DNA of 64,000 nucleotides, from the NCBI GenBank assembly GCA_051859505.1, contig JBHYFN010000004.1, forward strand, positions 69,469 to 133,468, read 5' to 3'. A program made the position numbers and the translations under genes. Positions 1 through 8,174 of the stretch are shown here, one piece after another. The notes under the pieces were generated by a model. It saw only the letters and a program-made list of their open reading frames with translations, did no database searches and was not told where the DNA came from. Position 1 is the first letter of the stretch; each line of letters begins with the position of its first letter. This stretch comes from JAFIEN01 sp051859505. GTDB taxonomy: Bacteria; Pseudomonadota; Alphaproteobacteria; Rhodobacterales; Rhodobacteraceae.

Positions 1-795
1 CAGGCCTATGCCGGCCCGGGGGATGAGGTGATCCACACCGAACACGGCTTCGCCATGTATCGCATTTCCGCATTGGCCGCCGGGGCCACGCCCGTTGTCG
101 TGCCCGAACGCGACCGGACAACGGATGTGGATGCGATCCTTGCCGCCTGTTCCTTCCGCACGCGGCTGGTGTTTCTGGCCAATCCGAACAATCCCACCGG
201 CACGATGATCGGCCCGGCCGAGCTTGAGCGCCTTGCCGAGGGCCTGCCGCCCGAGGCGCTTCTGGTGCTGGACGGGGCCTATGCCGAATATGTCGAAGGC
301 TATGATGCCGGGGCCGAGCTGATCACCACGCGCGACAATGTGGTGATGACGCGCACCTTCTCGAAGATCTACGGGCTGGGCGGGCTGCGGGTCGGCTGGG
401 GCTATGGGCCGCAGGCGGTGATCGACGTGCTCAACCGGATCCGGGGGCCGTTCAACCTGTCGACCGCCGCGCTGGTCACGGCCGAGGCCGCGGTGCGCGA
501 CACGGCCTATGTGCAGAAATGCCAGACCGAAAACGCCCGCTGGCGCGAATGGCTGGCCCAGACCCTGGCCGAGATGGGGGTGCCCTCCGACACCTCGACG
601 GCGAATTTCGTTCTGGCCCGCTTCGCCGATCCGGCCGAGGCCAATGGCTGCGACGATCACCTGCGCAGCGAGGGCATCCTCGTGCGCCGGGTCGCGGGCT
701 ACAACCTGCCCCATTGCCTGCGCATCACCGTCGGCGACGAGGCCTCGTGCCGCCGCGTCGCCCATGCCATCGGGCAGTTCAAGGGCCTGCGCTGA
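1..795 (+). CDS. hisC: Histidinol-phosphate aminotransferase, 5' end cut by the window
   Basis: PLP-dependent fold-type I aminotransferase that converts histidinol phosphate and 2-oxoglutarate to imidazole-acetol phosphate and glutamate. In Rhodobacterales it often also serves tyrosine/phenylalanine transamination. The frame is open from base 1, so the N-terminal part is missing; 264 codons remain. Visible motifs are the NPNNPTG loop, the DGAYAEY strand and the TFSKIYGLGGLRVGW segment with the PLP lysine. A C-terminal arginine in LRITVG fits carboxylate binding. The stop overlaps the start of the next gene by one base (TGATG), so the two are translationally coupled. The coupling to prephenate dehydrogenase suggests an aromatic-amino-acid role as well. 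Confidence 0.93.
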   Translation, partial: QAYAGPGDEVIHTEHGFAMYRISALAAGATPVVVPERDRTTDVDAILAACSFRTRLVFLANPNNPTGTMIGPAELERLAEGLPPEALLVLDGAYAEYVEGYDAGAELITTRDNVVMTRTFSKIYGLGGLRVGWGYGPQAVIDVLNRIRGPFNLSTAALVTAEAAVRDTAYVQKCQTENARWREWLAQTLAEMGVPSDTSTANFVLARFADPAEANGCDDHLRSEGILVRRVAGYNLPHCLRITVGDEASCRRVAHAIGQFKGLR

Positions 796-1718
796 TGACG
801 CCGCTATACGACCGGGTGGCCCTGATCGGGCTGGGGCTGATCGCCTCGTCCATGGCGCATGCGATCAAGGCGGGCGGGCTTGCCGGCCATGTCGCCGGCC
901 ATGCAAAGACAGCCGAAAGCCGCGCACTCGCGGCCGAGATCGGCTTTTGCGATTCGGTCCACGAGACCGCCGCCGAGGCGGTCCGCGAGGCCGATCTTGT
1001 CGTCCTTGCCGTGCCGATCGGCGCGATGGAGGCCATCGCCGCCGAGATCGCCCCGCATCTCAAATCCGGCGCGACTGTGACCGATGTGGGCTCGGTCAAA
1101 CAGGCGGTGATCGCGGCGGTCGGGCCGCATATCCCTGCGGGCGTGCATTTCGTGCCGGGTCATCCGATTGCCGGCACGGAATATTCCGGCCCGCGCTCGG
1201 GTTTCGCCACGCTTTTCGTCAATCGCTGGTGGCTCCTTACCCCGCTTGGCCCCGAGGATGCGGCCGCCGTCGCCCGTCTGCGCGCGCTCTGCGAGGCGAT
1301 GGGCGCCAATGTCGACGAGATGGATGCCGCGCATCATGACCTCGTGCTGGCCGTCACCTCGCATACGCCGCATCTGATCGCCTATACGATGGTGGGTGTG
1401 GCCGATGATCTGGGGCGGGTCTCGAACAGCGAAGTCATCAAGTATTCCGCCAGCGGCTTTCGCGATTTCACCCGCATCGCCGCCTCGGACCCGACGATGT
1501 GGCGCGATGTCTTTCTGACCAACAAGGAAGCGACGCTGGATATCCTCGGCCGCTTCACCGAAGAGCTTTTCGCCCTGCAGCGCGCGATCCGGATGGGCGA
1601 TGGTGCGGCGCTGCATGCCTATTTCACCCGCACCCGCGCGATCCGGCGCGGGATCATCGAAGCGGGTCAGGATACCGATGCGCCCGATTTCGGCCGGACC
1701 TCGGCAAAGGCGGGCTGA
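795..1718 (+). CDS. tyrC: Prephenate/arogenate dehydrogenase
   Basis: Cytoplasmic NAD(P)-dependent dehydrogenase that oxidatively decarboxylates prephenate (or arogenate) on the way to tyrosine. The 307-residue protein opens with a Rossmann motif GLGLIASS at residues 12-19. It also carries the family segments DVGSVK, HPIAGTE, SHTPHLIAY and the FRDFTRIAASDPTMW region in the helical dimerisation half. Length is typical of the monofunctional enzyme; no chorismate mutase or ACT domain is fused. ATG 795 overlaps the hisC stop, and its own TGA overlaps the next ATG by one base, so the three genes form one operon. Prephenate versus arogenate preference cannot be told from sequence alone. Confidence 0.93.
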   Translation: MTPLYDRVALIGLGLIASSMAHAIKAGGLAGHVAGHAKTAESRALAAEIGFCDSVHETAAEAVREADLVVLAVPIGAMEAIAAEIAPHLKSGATVTDVGSVKQAVIAAVGPHIPAGVHFVPGHPIAGTEYSGPRSGFATLFVNRWWLLTPLGPEDAAAVARLRALCEAMGANVDEMDAAHHDLVLAVTSHTPHLIAYTMVGVADDLGRVSNSEVIKYSASGFRDFTRIAASDPTMWRDVFLTNKEATLDILGRFTEELFALQRAIRMGDGAALHAYFTRTRAIRRGIIEAGQDTDAPDFGRTSAKAG

Positions 1719-3091
1719 TGCGGGCGGGCAGGTTTCTGTGGGCAGGCGCCTTCGCGCTGGCCCTTGCGCTTGGCGCCGAGGGCAGGCCCGCCCTGGCCGA
1801 AGAGCCCACAGCGATCCTGCGCCCCGAGGCCCGGCCCGCCCCCGAACCACCGATGCGCCCGCAACCGCGCCCCGAACAGGGTAGCGTGATCGAGGATCCG
1901 GTCCTGGAAACCGAACCCTCCTCCGTCGCAACCGCGCCCGCGCCCGCGACCGAAGAGGCCGCCCCCGAAGAGGGGCCGACCGGACCCGTGGCGCTTTCCG
2001 ACATGGAGAACCCCGCGCCGCCCTCCGCCCTGGCCGAGAGCGAGGCGACCCTGCCCGCGGCATCGCCCAGCCCCGCCGTTGCCAGGCAGGCGCCGACACT
2101 TGCCCTTGTGCTGGACGCCCCCGCCTTCAGCGGACCGGCGCAGATGGTCCGGGCCGAGCGGGCGATGACCGATCCCCCCGCCCCGCCCGTCTTCCAGAAC
2201 GCCTGGGACGGCGCCGCCCCGCCACCGCGCCCCGAAACCATCCCCTCCACCACCCCCTCCCGGCCCGAGGCGGCCGAAGGGCAGTCGCCGGTCCTGCGGC
2301 CCGAGGCGCGCCCCGATGCGCTTCCCGAGGTGCAGCCCGCACCCGTGGCGCAGCTTCGCCCCCGGCCCCGCCCCGCAGCACCGCAGGATCCCGCGCCGAT
2401 GGTGCCCGCCGATCCCGACGCCCCGCCCGCCTATGCCCCCGGCGCCCAGCCCGGGCAGCTGCCCGAAGGTCCGGGCTATTCGACCCTTGCCGTCGCGCGC
2501 GCCATCCGCCCCGAGGAACGCCCCCGCAACATCACCGTGCGGGCCGAACAGCAACAGGCGGAACTGCAGCGCGGAGCGGTCTGCGGCAGGCCGAGCATCC
2601 AGGGCGAGGTCGTCGCCGCCATTCACGGCAGCGGCGGCTGCGGCATCGCCGAGCCGGTGCGGATCCGGTCGGTATCGGGGATTACCCTGTCGACACCGGC
2701 GCTCATGGATTGCCAGACGGCGCAGGCGCTGGATCGCTGGGTCGCCAATGGCGCGATCCCGGCGGTGGGGGATTACGGCGGCGGGCTGCGGACGCTGCAG
2801 GTCATGGGGCATTACACCTGCCGGCCGATGAACAATCAGGCCGGGCAGCGGCTGTCAGAGCATGGCAAGGGCCGCGCCATCGACATCGGCGGTTTCGGCC
2901 TGCGCAACGGAACCCAGATCACCGTGCTGCGCGGCTGGAGCCGTCAGGGCGAAAGCCAGATCCTGCGCGCCATGCACCGGGCGGCCTGCGGCCCCTTCGG
3001 CACGGTTCTGGGGCCCGAAGCCAACCGCTTTCACGCCGACCACTTCCATTTCGACACGGCCCAGCACCGCAACGGCAGCTATTGCCGCTGA
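1718..3091 (+). CDS. Extensin family protein, secreted
   Basis: 457-residue exported protein. Residues 1-27 form a signal peptide ending near ALA. Residues 28-270 are a Pro/Glu/Ala-rich low-complexity spacer in which LRPEARP or close variants recur. The globular C-terminal domain (about residues 285-457) carries four or more cysteines (CGRP, CGIA, CQTAQ, CGPF, YCR) and the segment SEHGKGRAIDIGGF with HADHFHFD, typical of the bacterial extensin-like C domain. The SxHxxGxAxDI and HxDHxH pattern resembles a D-Ala-D-Ala/LAS metallopeptidase zinc site. Cell-wall action in the periplasm is therefore likely, but no substrate is established for the family. Translation is coupled to tyrC by TGATG. Confidence 0.85.
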   Translation: MRAGRFLWAGAFALALALGAEGRPALAEEPTAILRPEARPAPEPPMRPQPRPEQGSVIEDPVLETEPSSVATAPAPATEEAAPEEGPTGPVALSDMENPAPPSALAESEATLPAASPSPAVARQAPTLALVLDAPAFSGPAQMVRAERAMTDPPAPPVFQNAWDGAAPPPRPETIPSTTPSRPEAAEGQSPVLRPEARPDALPEVQPAPVAQLRPRPRPAAPQDPAPMVPADPDAPPAYAPGAQPGQLPEGPGYSTLAVARAIRPEERPRNITVRAEQQQAELQRGAVCGRPSIQGEVVAAIHGSGGCGIAEPVRIRSVSGITLSTPALMDCQTAQALDRWVANGAIPAVGDYGGGLRTLQVMGHYTCRPMNNQAGQRLSEHGKGRAIDIGGFGLRNGTQITVLRGWSRQGESQILRAMHRAACGPFGTVLGPEANRFHADHFHFDTAQHRNGSYCR

Positions 3092-3098
3092 GGCGGGG

Positions 3099-4517
3099 TC
3101 AGGTCGCCAGCACGTTGCGAAACAGCCAGGGATCGCTTTCGTCGATATCCTCGGGGAAATGTTCCCAGCGGTCCTGCAGCGGCGTCCAGTCGGTATAATG
3201 CGCCTCGACCGGCCCCAGATAGGGCCGCTGCACCGCAAGGCAGAAGGCATGGTCCATCTCGTCCGTCTCGACGATGCCGGCCTCTGGATTGGCCAGCGCC
3301 CAGGCCATCCCGGCAAGCACCGCCGAAGTGACCTGCAACCCCGTCGCATTCTGATAGGGCGCGAGCGTCACAGCCTCGGCATTCGACAGGCGCGAGCCAT
3401 ACCAGAGCGCGTTCCGCTCATGCCCGAAGAGAAGCACGCCCAGCTCGTCGATCCCCTCGACGATCTCGTCGGGTTCCAGGATCTCGTGCCGCTCCTGCTG
3501 GCGGCCCGATCCGAACATCTCGTGCAGGCTGAGGACCGCATCGTCGCAGGGGTGATAGGCGTAATGGCAGGTCGGCCGATAGTCCGGCGCCGCCGGATCG
3601 CCCAGCGTGTAATAGTCCGAGATCGAGATCGCCTCGTTATGCGTCACGAGAAAGCCGAACTGCGGCCCCGGCGTCGGGCACCAGCTGTGCACCCGGGTGA
3701 TCGCGCCCGGCCGCTCGATCCAGATCCCGGCCCGGCATCCGACCTCATGCCGGTGGCCGTTCTCGGGGAACCAGGTCTCATGCGTGCCCCAACCCAGCTC
3801 GGCCGGCTGAAAGCCTTCGGCGATGAACCCCTCGACCGACCAGGTGTTGACGAACGTGCCCCGCGGCCGCGGCAGGGCGCGGGCCTGGGTGTCGCGCTCG
3901 GCGATATGGATGCCCTTGACGCCCAGCGCCTGCATCAGCCGCCCCCAGCCCTCGCGCGTGGCCGGCGCCGTCGCATCCCGGCCCGTGTCCGCGGCCAGCC
4001 GCAACAGCGCCTCCTTGACGAACCAGCTGACCATGCCGGGATTGGCGCCGCAGCAGCTGACGGCCGTGGTGCCGCCGGGATTGCGCGCGGCCTCGTCCCG
4101 CACCGCCTGGCGCAGCGCGTAATTCGTGCGCGCGGCATTGTCGGTCGTCTCGAAATAGAACCCCGCCCAGGGTTCGACCACGGTGTCGATGTAAAGCACG
4201 CCGATCTCGCGGCAGAACCGCATGAGATCGAGCGAGGAGGTATCCACCGACAGGTTCACGCAGAACCCCGGCCCGCCCCCGAAAAGCCGCCCCAGAACCT
4301 CGCGGTAATTCGCCGGTGTCAGCGCGACCTGCTCATGCGCGATGCCCTTCTCGCGCAGAAAACCCGCCGCCTCGGGGTTCGGCTCGATCACGGTCAGCCG
4401 CTCCCGGTCAAAGTCGAAATGCCGTTCGATCAGCGGCAGCGTGCCCTTGCCGATCGAGCCCAGCCCGATGATCACCACCGCGCCGTCGATCCGCCCATGC
4501 CTGGGAAATTCCGTCAT
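3099..4517 (-). CDS. hss: Homospermidine synthase
   Basis: 472-residue enzyme of the saccharopine dehydrogenase-like family. It makes sym-homospermidine from putrescine (or putrescine plus spermidine) with NAD+ in the cytoplasm, and is the usual polyamine enzyme of alphaproteobacteria. Visible features are the N-terminal dinucleotide motif VVIIGLGSIGKG (residues 14-25), VIEPNPEA at the end of beta 2, LSVDTSSLDLMRFC and SCCGANPGMVSWFVK. Length matches the family (about 475). It runs convergently to the extensin gene with only a 7-nt gap. No partner gene for polyamine metabolism is adjacent. Confidence 0.92.
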   Translation of the reverse strand: MTEFPRHGRIDGAVVIIGLGSIGKGTLPLIERHFDFDRERLTVIEPNPEAAGFLREKGIAHEQVALTPANYREVLGRLFGGGPGFCVNLSVDTSSLDLMRFCREIGVLYIDTVVEPWAGFYFETTDNAARTNYALRQAVRDEAARNPGGTTAVSCCGANPGMVSWFVKEALLRLAADTGRDATAPATREGWGRLMQALGVKGIHIAERDTQARALPRPRGTFVNTWSVEGFIAEGFQPAELGWGTHETWFPENGHRHEVGCRAGIWIERPGAITRVHSWCPTPGPQFGFLVTHNEAISISDYYTLGDPAAPDYRPTCHYAYHPCDDAVLSLHEMFGSGRQQERHEILEPDEIVEGIDELGVLLFGHERNALWYGSRLSNAEAVTLAPYQNATGLQVTSAVLAGMAWALANPEAGIVETDEMDHAFCLAVQRPYLGPVEAHYTDWTPLQDRWEHFPEDIDESDPWLFRNVLAT

Positions 4518-4595
4518 CGCTTCACCCCATGTTGATGGCCCGCCCTTGCGGCGCGGCCAAACCCGTCATGAAACCCCGGCAGCAATCCTGCCCAG

Positions 4596-4632
4596 AGAAG
4601 AAAAGGCCCGCAGCACCATCGTGCCGCGGGCC
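4596..4632 (-). terminator. Rho-independent terminator of rpsD
   Basis: Read on the minus strand, GGCCCGC, a second short stem GGCAC/GTGC with a four-base loop, and GCGGGCC are followed directly by CTTTTCTTC. It lies 30 nt past the rpsD stop and ends the monocistronic unit. Confidence 0.85.
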
Positions 4633-4661
4633 CATCGCCGCGAGGAAGCCCCCGCGACGGA

Positions 4662-5282
4662 TCAGTTCTTGGCGTAGAATTCGACGATCAGGTTCGGCTC
4701 CATGATCACCGGATAGGGCACATCCGACAACGAGGGCTGGCGCACGAAGGTCGCCGTCATCTTGTTGTGGTCCACCTCGAGGTAATCGGGCACGTCGCGC
4801 TCGGCCAGCGAAACGGCTTCAAGCACCACGGCCAGCTGCTTGGACTTGGGCCGGATCTCGATCACGTCGCCTTCCTTCACGCGGTAGGAGGGGATGTTGA
4901 CCGACTGGCCGTTGACCAGCACATGGGCATGGTTCACGAACTGGCGCGCGGCAAAGATCGTCGGCACGAATTTCGCGCGATAGACCACGGCGTCCAGACG
5001 CCGCTCGAGCAGGCCGACAAGGTTCTCGCCCGTGTCGCCCTTGATCCGCTCGGCCTCGGCATAGATGCGGCGGAACTGCTTTTCGGTCAGATCGCCGTAA
5101 TAGCCCTTCAGCTTCTGCTTGGCGCGCAGCTGAAGGCCGAAGTCGGACATCTTGCCCTTGCGGCGCTGGCCGTGCTGGCCGGGGCCGTATTCGCGGCGGT
5201 TGACGGGGGATTTCGGACGGCCCCAGATGTTTTCGCCCATCCGGCGGTCGATCTTGTACTTGGCAGCGGTGCGTTTGGTCAC
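4662..5282 (-). CDS. rpsD: 30S ribosomal protein S4
   Basis: 206-residue primary 16S rRNA-binding protein that nucleates assembly of the small subunit body. The N-terminus TKRTAAKYKIDRRMGENIW and the NRREYGPGQHGQRRKGK segment are the alphaproteobacterial S4 type without the zinc-binding cysteines. An S4 RNA-binding domain (about residues 95-160: LERRLDAVVYR, AARQFVNHAHVLVNG) follows, and the protein ends in VEFYAKN. The start is GTG at 5282, preceded by AAGGAG seven bases upstream; upstream in-frame codons have no SD and extend beyond the family N-terminus. It is a stand-alone gene with its own promoter and terminator. Confidence 0.98.
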   Translation of the reverse strand: MTKRTAAKYKIDRRMGENIWGRPKSPVNRREYGPGQHGQRRKGKMSDFGLQLRAKQKLKGYYGDLTEKQFRRIYAEAERIKGDTGENLVGLLERRLDAVVYRAKFVPTIFAARQFVNHAHVLVNGQSVNIPSYRVKEGDVIEIRPKSKQLAVVLEAVSLAERDVPDYLEVDHNKMTATFVRQPSLSDVPYPVIMEPNLIVEFYAKN

Positions 5283-5303
5283 CCCTGATCTCCTTCGGTT
5301 CTG

Positions 5304-5321
5304 GCCGCAGAGCCCTGCGGC
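5304..5321 (-). promoter_or_regulatory. Hairpin in the rpsD leader next to the SD
   Basis: The roughly 110-nt leader contains GCCGCAG, a 4-base loop and CTGCGGC, a perfect 7-bp stem that ends 8 nt before the AAGGAG SD (5290-5295). A structured leader fits autoregulation by S4, which is known for other bacterial S4 operons. Here that is inference only. Confidence 0.45.
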
Positions 5322-5398
5322 GGATGAAGGGCGTTGTCCTCTGGGGCGAACCCCCGACAGGTCACCCCTTGCGGGGGCCACCAACACCAATGCGGCGC

Positions 5399-5426
5399 TC
5401 TATACGGGCCAGCACCGCAGAGTCAA
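5399..5426 (-). promoter_or_regulatory. rpsD: Sigma70-type promoter of rpsD
   Basis: On the minus strand TTGACT (5426-5421), a 16-nt spacer and TATAGA (5404-5399). This is one of the best matches to consensus in the window, as expected for a ribosomal protein gene. Confidence 0.8.
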
Positions 5427-5442
5427 CACGAGAACGCCGCGC

Positions 5443-5472
5443 TTGACGGACAGGGGCGCGGGGTCGCATGAT
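5443..5472 (+). promoter_or_regulatory. Candidate promoter of the secreted protein gene at 5501
   Basis: TTGACG (5443-5448), an 18-nt spacer and CATGAT (5467-5472), back to back with the rpsD promoter and about 30 nt before the ATG. Confidence 0.5.
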
Positions 5473-5500
5473 CGGTCCTGAGGCCAGTCGGAGGGATCGC

Positions 5501-6100
5501 ATGACGATCAGGACGCGCCGCCTTGCAGCCGGCATCGCAACCGCAACCCTGTTGACGGCCCTGCCGACCGACGGCACGGCCCAACCCTCTCCGGCCTGCC
5601 AATACGGAAGCCCGGCCGCCTTCGCCGCAGTGGCGGAGAACTATGTCGGCACATGGAGCATGAACCACCTTGCCGGCTTCGTCGTCGTCCCCGGCTTCAT
5701 CGAGCCCTTCGGCAACGACCCCGACGGGCCGAACACGGTCACGCTGTTCCTGCAGGACGGGGTCCTGGTGCTGTCACATCCCGAGGCGCAATCCCCGATG
5801 GTCCTGCGCTGGGCGGACGAGCCGGTCTGGACCTTCGAGCAACAGGCCCGCGCAGACGGGGTGTCCCAACCCCTGCTCACATCAAGCGATGTCGAGGCCG
5901 TCATGGGCTGCAGCAACGACAGGATGGCACGGCTGATCGGTCGTTCGACGGTCGTTATCGATGGCATGCAGATGGATTTCACCTTCAGGCTCATGGTGAC
6001 CGGCACCAGCAGCATGTACGGGATCATGCATGCCTCCGCCGTGATGCAGGGGATTCCCGTGAATGCCTGGCGCAGCGTTTCGCTGGTCGCGCTGGACTGA
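5501..6100 (+). CDS. Secreted protein of unknown function, paralogue 1
   Basis: 199 residues. Residues 1-27 form a signal peptide (two arginines, hydrophobic core TATLLTALP, cleavage near GTAQ). The mature part has two cysteines (ACQYG near its start, MGCSND in the middle) that could form a disulfide. The start ATG at 5501 has GGAGG seven bases upstream. I do not recognise the family. The protein is clearly related to the next one (6261-6893). Shared segments are AC-x-G-x-P-AF-AVA, W-M-HLAGF, VMGC/TMGC, LARLIG/LARLSG, FTFRL/FTYRL, TGTSSMYGIM and WRSV/FRSV. Both are probably periplasmic or outer-membrane-associated. Function unknown. Confidence 0.8.
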   Translation: MTIRTRRLAAGIATATLLTALPTDGTAQPSPACQYGSPAAFAAVAENYVGTWSMNHLAGFVVVPGFIEPFGNDPDGPNTVTLFLQDGVLVLSHPEAQSPMVLRWADEPVWTFEQQARADGVSQPLLTSSDVEAVMGCSNDRMARLIGRSTVVIDGMQMDFTFRLMVTGTSSMYGIMHASAVMQGIPVNAWRSVSLVALD

Positions 6101-6189
6101 TCCGGCGCCCCCGGCCGCTTCATTCCGGAACTGCCGCCCGCAGGTCGGGCCACTGGGCGGCCATGGTGCAACTGCGCAAGAAGAGAATT

Positions 6190-6217
6190 TTGAGAATCCG
6201 GTCGAGCCTGATATTCT
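6190..6217 (+). promoter_or_regulatory. Candidate promoter of paralogue 2
   Basis: TTGAGA (6190-6195), a 16-nt spacer and TATTCT (6212-6217), 43 nt before the ATG. It suggests that the two paralogues are transcribed separately. Confidence 0.55.
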
Positions 6218-6260
6218 GCGCAGGATTGATAACCTGCCCCTTCATCAGGATCCCTTCGCC

Positions 6261-6893
6261 ATGAAATCCTTGCCCACCCTCTGCGCCACCCTTGCCCTTG
6301 CCACCGCCGCCGCGCTGCCGATGCAGGCGCTGGCCTATGACCCGGCCTGCGATTTCGGCACGCCCGAGGCCTTCCGCGCCGTCGCCGCCGAATTCACCGG
6401 CTATTGGCGGATGGAGCATCTGGCCGGCTTCGCCTTTTCACCCGCCGTTCCCATGGTCCTGCCCTTCGGCGCCGACGAGCCCCGACCGCCGGTGACGATC
6501 TACCAGTCGGGCGACTCGCTCTTCGTCACCTCGCCGATGAACGACGAGGACCTGAGGCTCACCTTCGATACCGGCCCGACCCGCGGCTTCGAAGCCGGCT
6601 TCGACCGCGCCGCCGAATTCGCCCGGCTCGTGCCCTGGTCGGTCGTCGAAGAAACCATGGGCTGCGGTGTGGACAGACTCGCCCGCCTGTCAGGTCAGGC
6701 CGTGGTGATCGAGGGGCCGGCCTCGATGCTCTTCACCTATCGCCTGATCCCGACCGGAACGGGCAGCATGTATGGCATCATGCAACTCGACGGGACCTAC
6801 GAAGGCCAGCCGGTCCACATGTTCCGCTCGGTCACGATGACCAAGGTGGGCCCGCTGGATCTGAGCTTCACGATCCCGGTGGAAGACGACTGA
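6261..6893 (+). CDS. Secreted protein of unknown function, paralogue 2
   Basis: 210 residues with a clear signal peptide (MKSLPTLCATLALATAAALP, cleavage near ALA-YD). The mature protein keeps the two-cysteine pattern and the motifs shared with the gene at 5501: ACDFGTPEAFRAVA, YWRMEHLAGF, TMGCGVDRLARLSG and TGTGSMYGIM. It has a longer C-terminal tail (KVGPLDLSFTIPVEDD). The SD is weak (AGGATC), but a good promoter lies just upstream. The pair arose by tandem duplication and has diverged a good deal. No catalytic motif is visible. A binding or lipocalin-like small beta protein is possible but is a guess. Confidence 0.8.
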   Translation: MKSLPTLCATLALATAAALPMQALAYDPACDFGTPEAFRAVAAEFTGYWRMEHLAGFAFSPAVPMVLPFGADEPRPPVTIYQSGDSLFVTSPMNDEDLRLTFDTGPTRGFEAGFDRAAEFARLVPWSVVEETMGCGVDRLARLSGQAVVIEGPASMLFTYRLIPTGTGSMYGIMQLDGTYEGQPVHMFRSVTMTKVGPLDLSFTIPVEDD

Positions 6894-6915
6894 TCACCGG
6901 GCACCCCGCCCCTGC

Positions 6916-6978
6916 TTCTTTTGTTCGAAAATATCCTGGGGGGAGGCCCGGAACGGGCCGGGGGGCAAAGCCCCCCCC
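6916..6978. repeat. Extragenic two-hairpin element
   Basis: An A/T-rich start (TTTTGTTCGAAAATATCCTG) is followed by two stable hairpins, GGCCCG-GAA-CGGGCC (6945-6959) and GGGGGGC-AAA-GCCCCCC (6960-6976). From memory, the GTTCGAAAATATCC start with trailing GC hairpins is a frequent extragenic element in Rhodobacterales genomes; I cannot count copies here. It lies between convergent genes and may end transcription from both sides. Confidence 0.6.
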
Positions 6979-6989
6979 GATCCGCCCTT

Positions 6990-8045
6990 TCAGGCCGCAT
7001 CCGCCCGCAGGATCGCCGCCTCGCTGCGGCTCAGCACGCGGCGGGCGAAACCGCCATAGGACTGCGGATCCCGCTCGACCCCCGGCAGAAGGCGCGCCAG
7101 ATGCCCCCGCTGCTCGTCGGTCAGAGCGGCCAGCGAAACGCTCGCCGGGTGAAAACTGTCGGATTCGACGGCATTGGCAAAGACGATCTCATGGCGCGGC
7201 AACAGGATGTGAATATAGACGACCTCGCGCAGACCCCGCGGCCGCACCACCGTCCGGTCGTTCACCAGATCGCGCGCCGCAACCAGCACCTCGTCACTGC
7301 TGAACAAGGCCTGCGCGCGCGGCCCCTTCAGCACCAGCCGGTGATCGGGCGAGACCAGCAGCCCCGCATCCGGCACCCCCCGATCCAGCGCGCCCTCGCG
7401 AAAACGCACCGGCGCCAGATGCGGCATCGCCACCAGCCGCGCCCCCGACAGACGCCGCCGCCCGGTCCAGAGAATGGGCTGCAAGCCGTTGTCCTTGGTC
7501 TGGACCCGCGCCCCTTCGCCCAGCTCTTCGACAGGGCGCTGCCCGCTGTCGGTCAGGATCAGCGTCCCGGGGGTAAAGCAGATCACGCCGCCCGGCGGGC
7601 TGGGCGCGGCGGAAACGGCCGCCGGCGCGATCGAATGGCTGACGACCCAAAGCTCCTGCCCCGCCGGAGGGATCCGCTCCACGAACAACAAGAGAGGCGC
7701 CCGCCCCGGGCCGGCCTCGACCCTTGTGACGGTCCAGGTCTCCCGGCCGTCGGTCACGGTGAAACTCGCCTCCGGCACGTCGGCCTCTTCGATGCCGCTC
7801 TCGACCAGAGGCGCAAGGCTGCCGATCATCTTGCGCAGCTGGGCCGCGGCCCTGCGGCGCATCTCGGTCATCCCCATCGCCTCGCCCAGCGGCAGAACAT
7901 CCGCCGGCCCGTCGATCCGGACGAAATCCCCCCGCCACGACCAGCCCGCCCCGATCTGCACCAGATCCGGCAGGGGATTTTCCTGCCCGTCGATGACCGT
8001 CTGCGCCCATGAAATGACGAACGCGCCCCGAAAGCCCGATTCCAT
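6990..8045 (-). CDS. Hint-domain protein
   Basis: 351 residues. The N-terminal half (1-150) is of unknown type. From residue 156 a Hint (hedgehog/intein) domain begins with CFTPGTLILTDSG, continuing with VEELGEGARVQTKDNG, the WTGRRRL strand, SPDHRLVLKG (the His of the second Hint motif) and a C-terminal HEIVFANAVESDSFHP. Hint domains perform N-S acyl shift self-cleavage. In Rhodobacterales this class is common, often in exported proteins, with unproven roles. No signal peptide is seen at the chosen ATG. Whether the cysteine is active is not known. Confidence 0.8.
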   Translation of the reverse strand: MESGFRGAFVISWAQTVIDGQENPLPDLVQIGAGWSWRGDFVRIDGPADVLPLGEAMGMTEMRRRAAAQLRKMIGSLAPLVESGIEEADVPEASFTVTDGRETWTVTRVEAGPGRAPLLLFVERIPPAGQELWVVSHSIAPAAVSAAPSPPGGVICFTPGTLILTDSGQRPVEELGEGARVQTKDNGLQPILWTGRRRLSGARLVAMPHLAPVRFREGALDRGVPDAGLLVSPDHRLVLKGPRAQALFSSDEVLVAARDLVNDRTVVRPRGLREVVYIHILLPRHEIVFANAVESDSFHPASVSLAALTDEQRGHLARLLPGVERDPQSYGGFARRVLSRSEAAILRADAA

Positions 8046-8174
8046 GCCTCACACCATTTTCTGCATCTGCTCAAAGATGTCGCGGCCGCGTCTTTGCCGC
8101 GCGGCTCGGCCTCAGGATAGGCCGCGGCCCGGTCGTGGTGCAATGCCTTCGAAAGTCCCGGGCAGGGATTTCCC

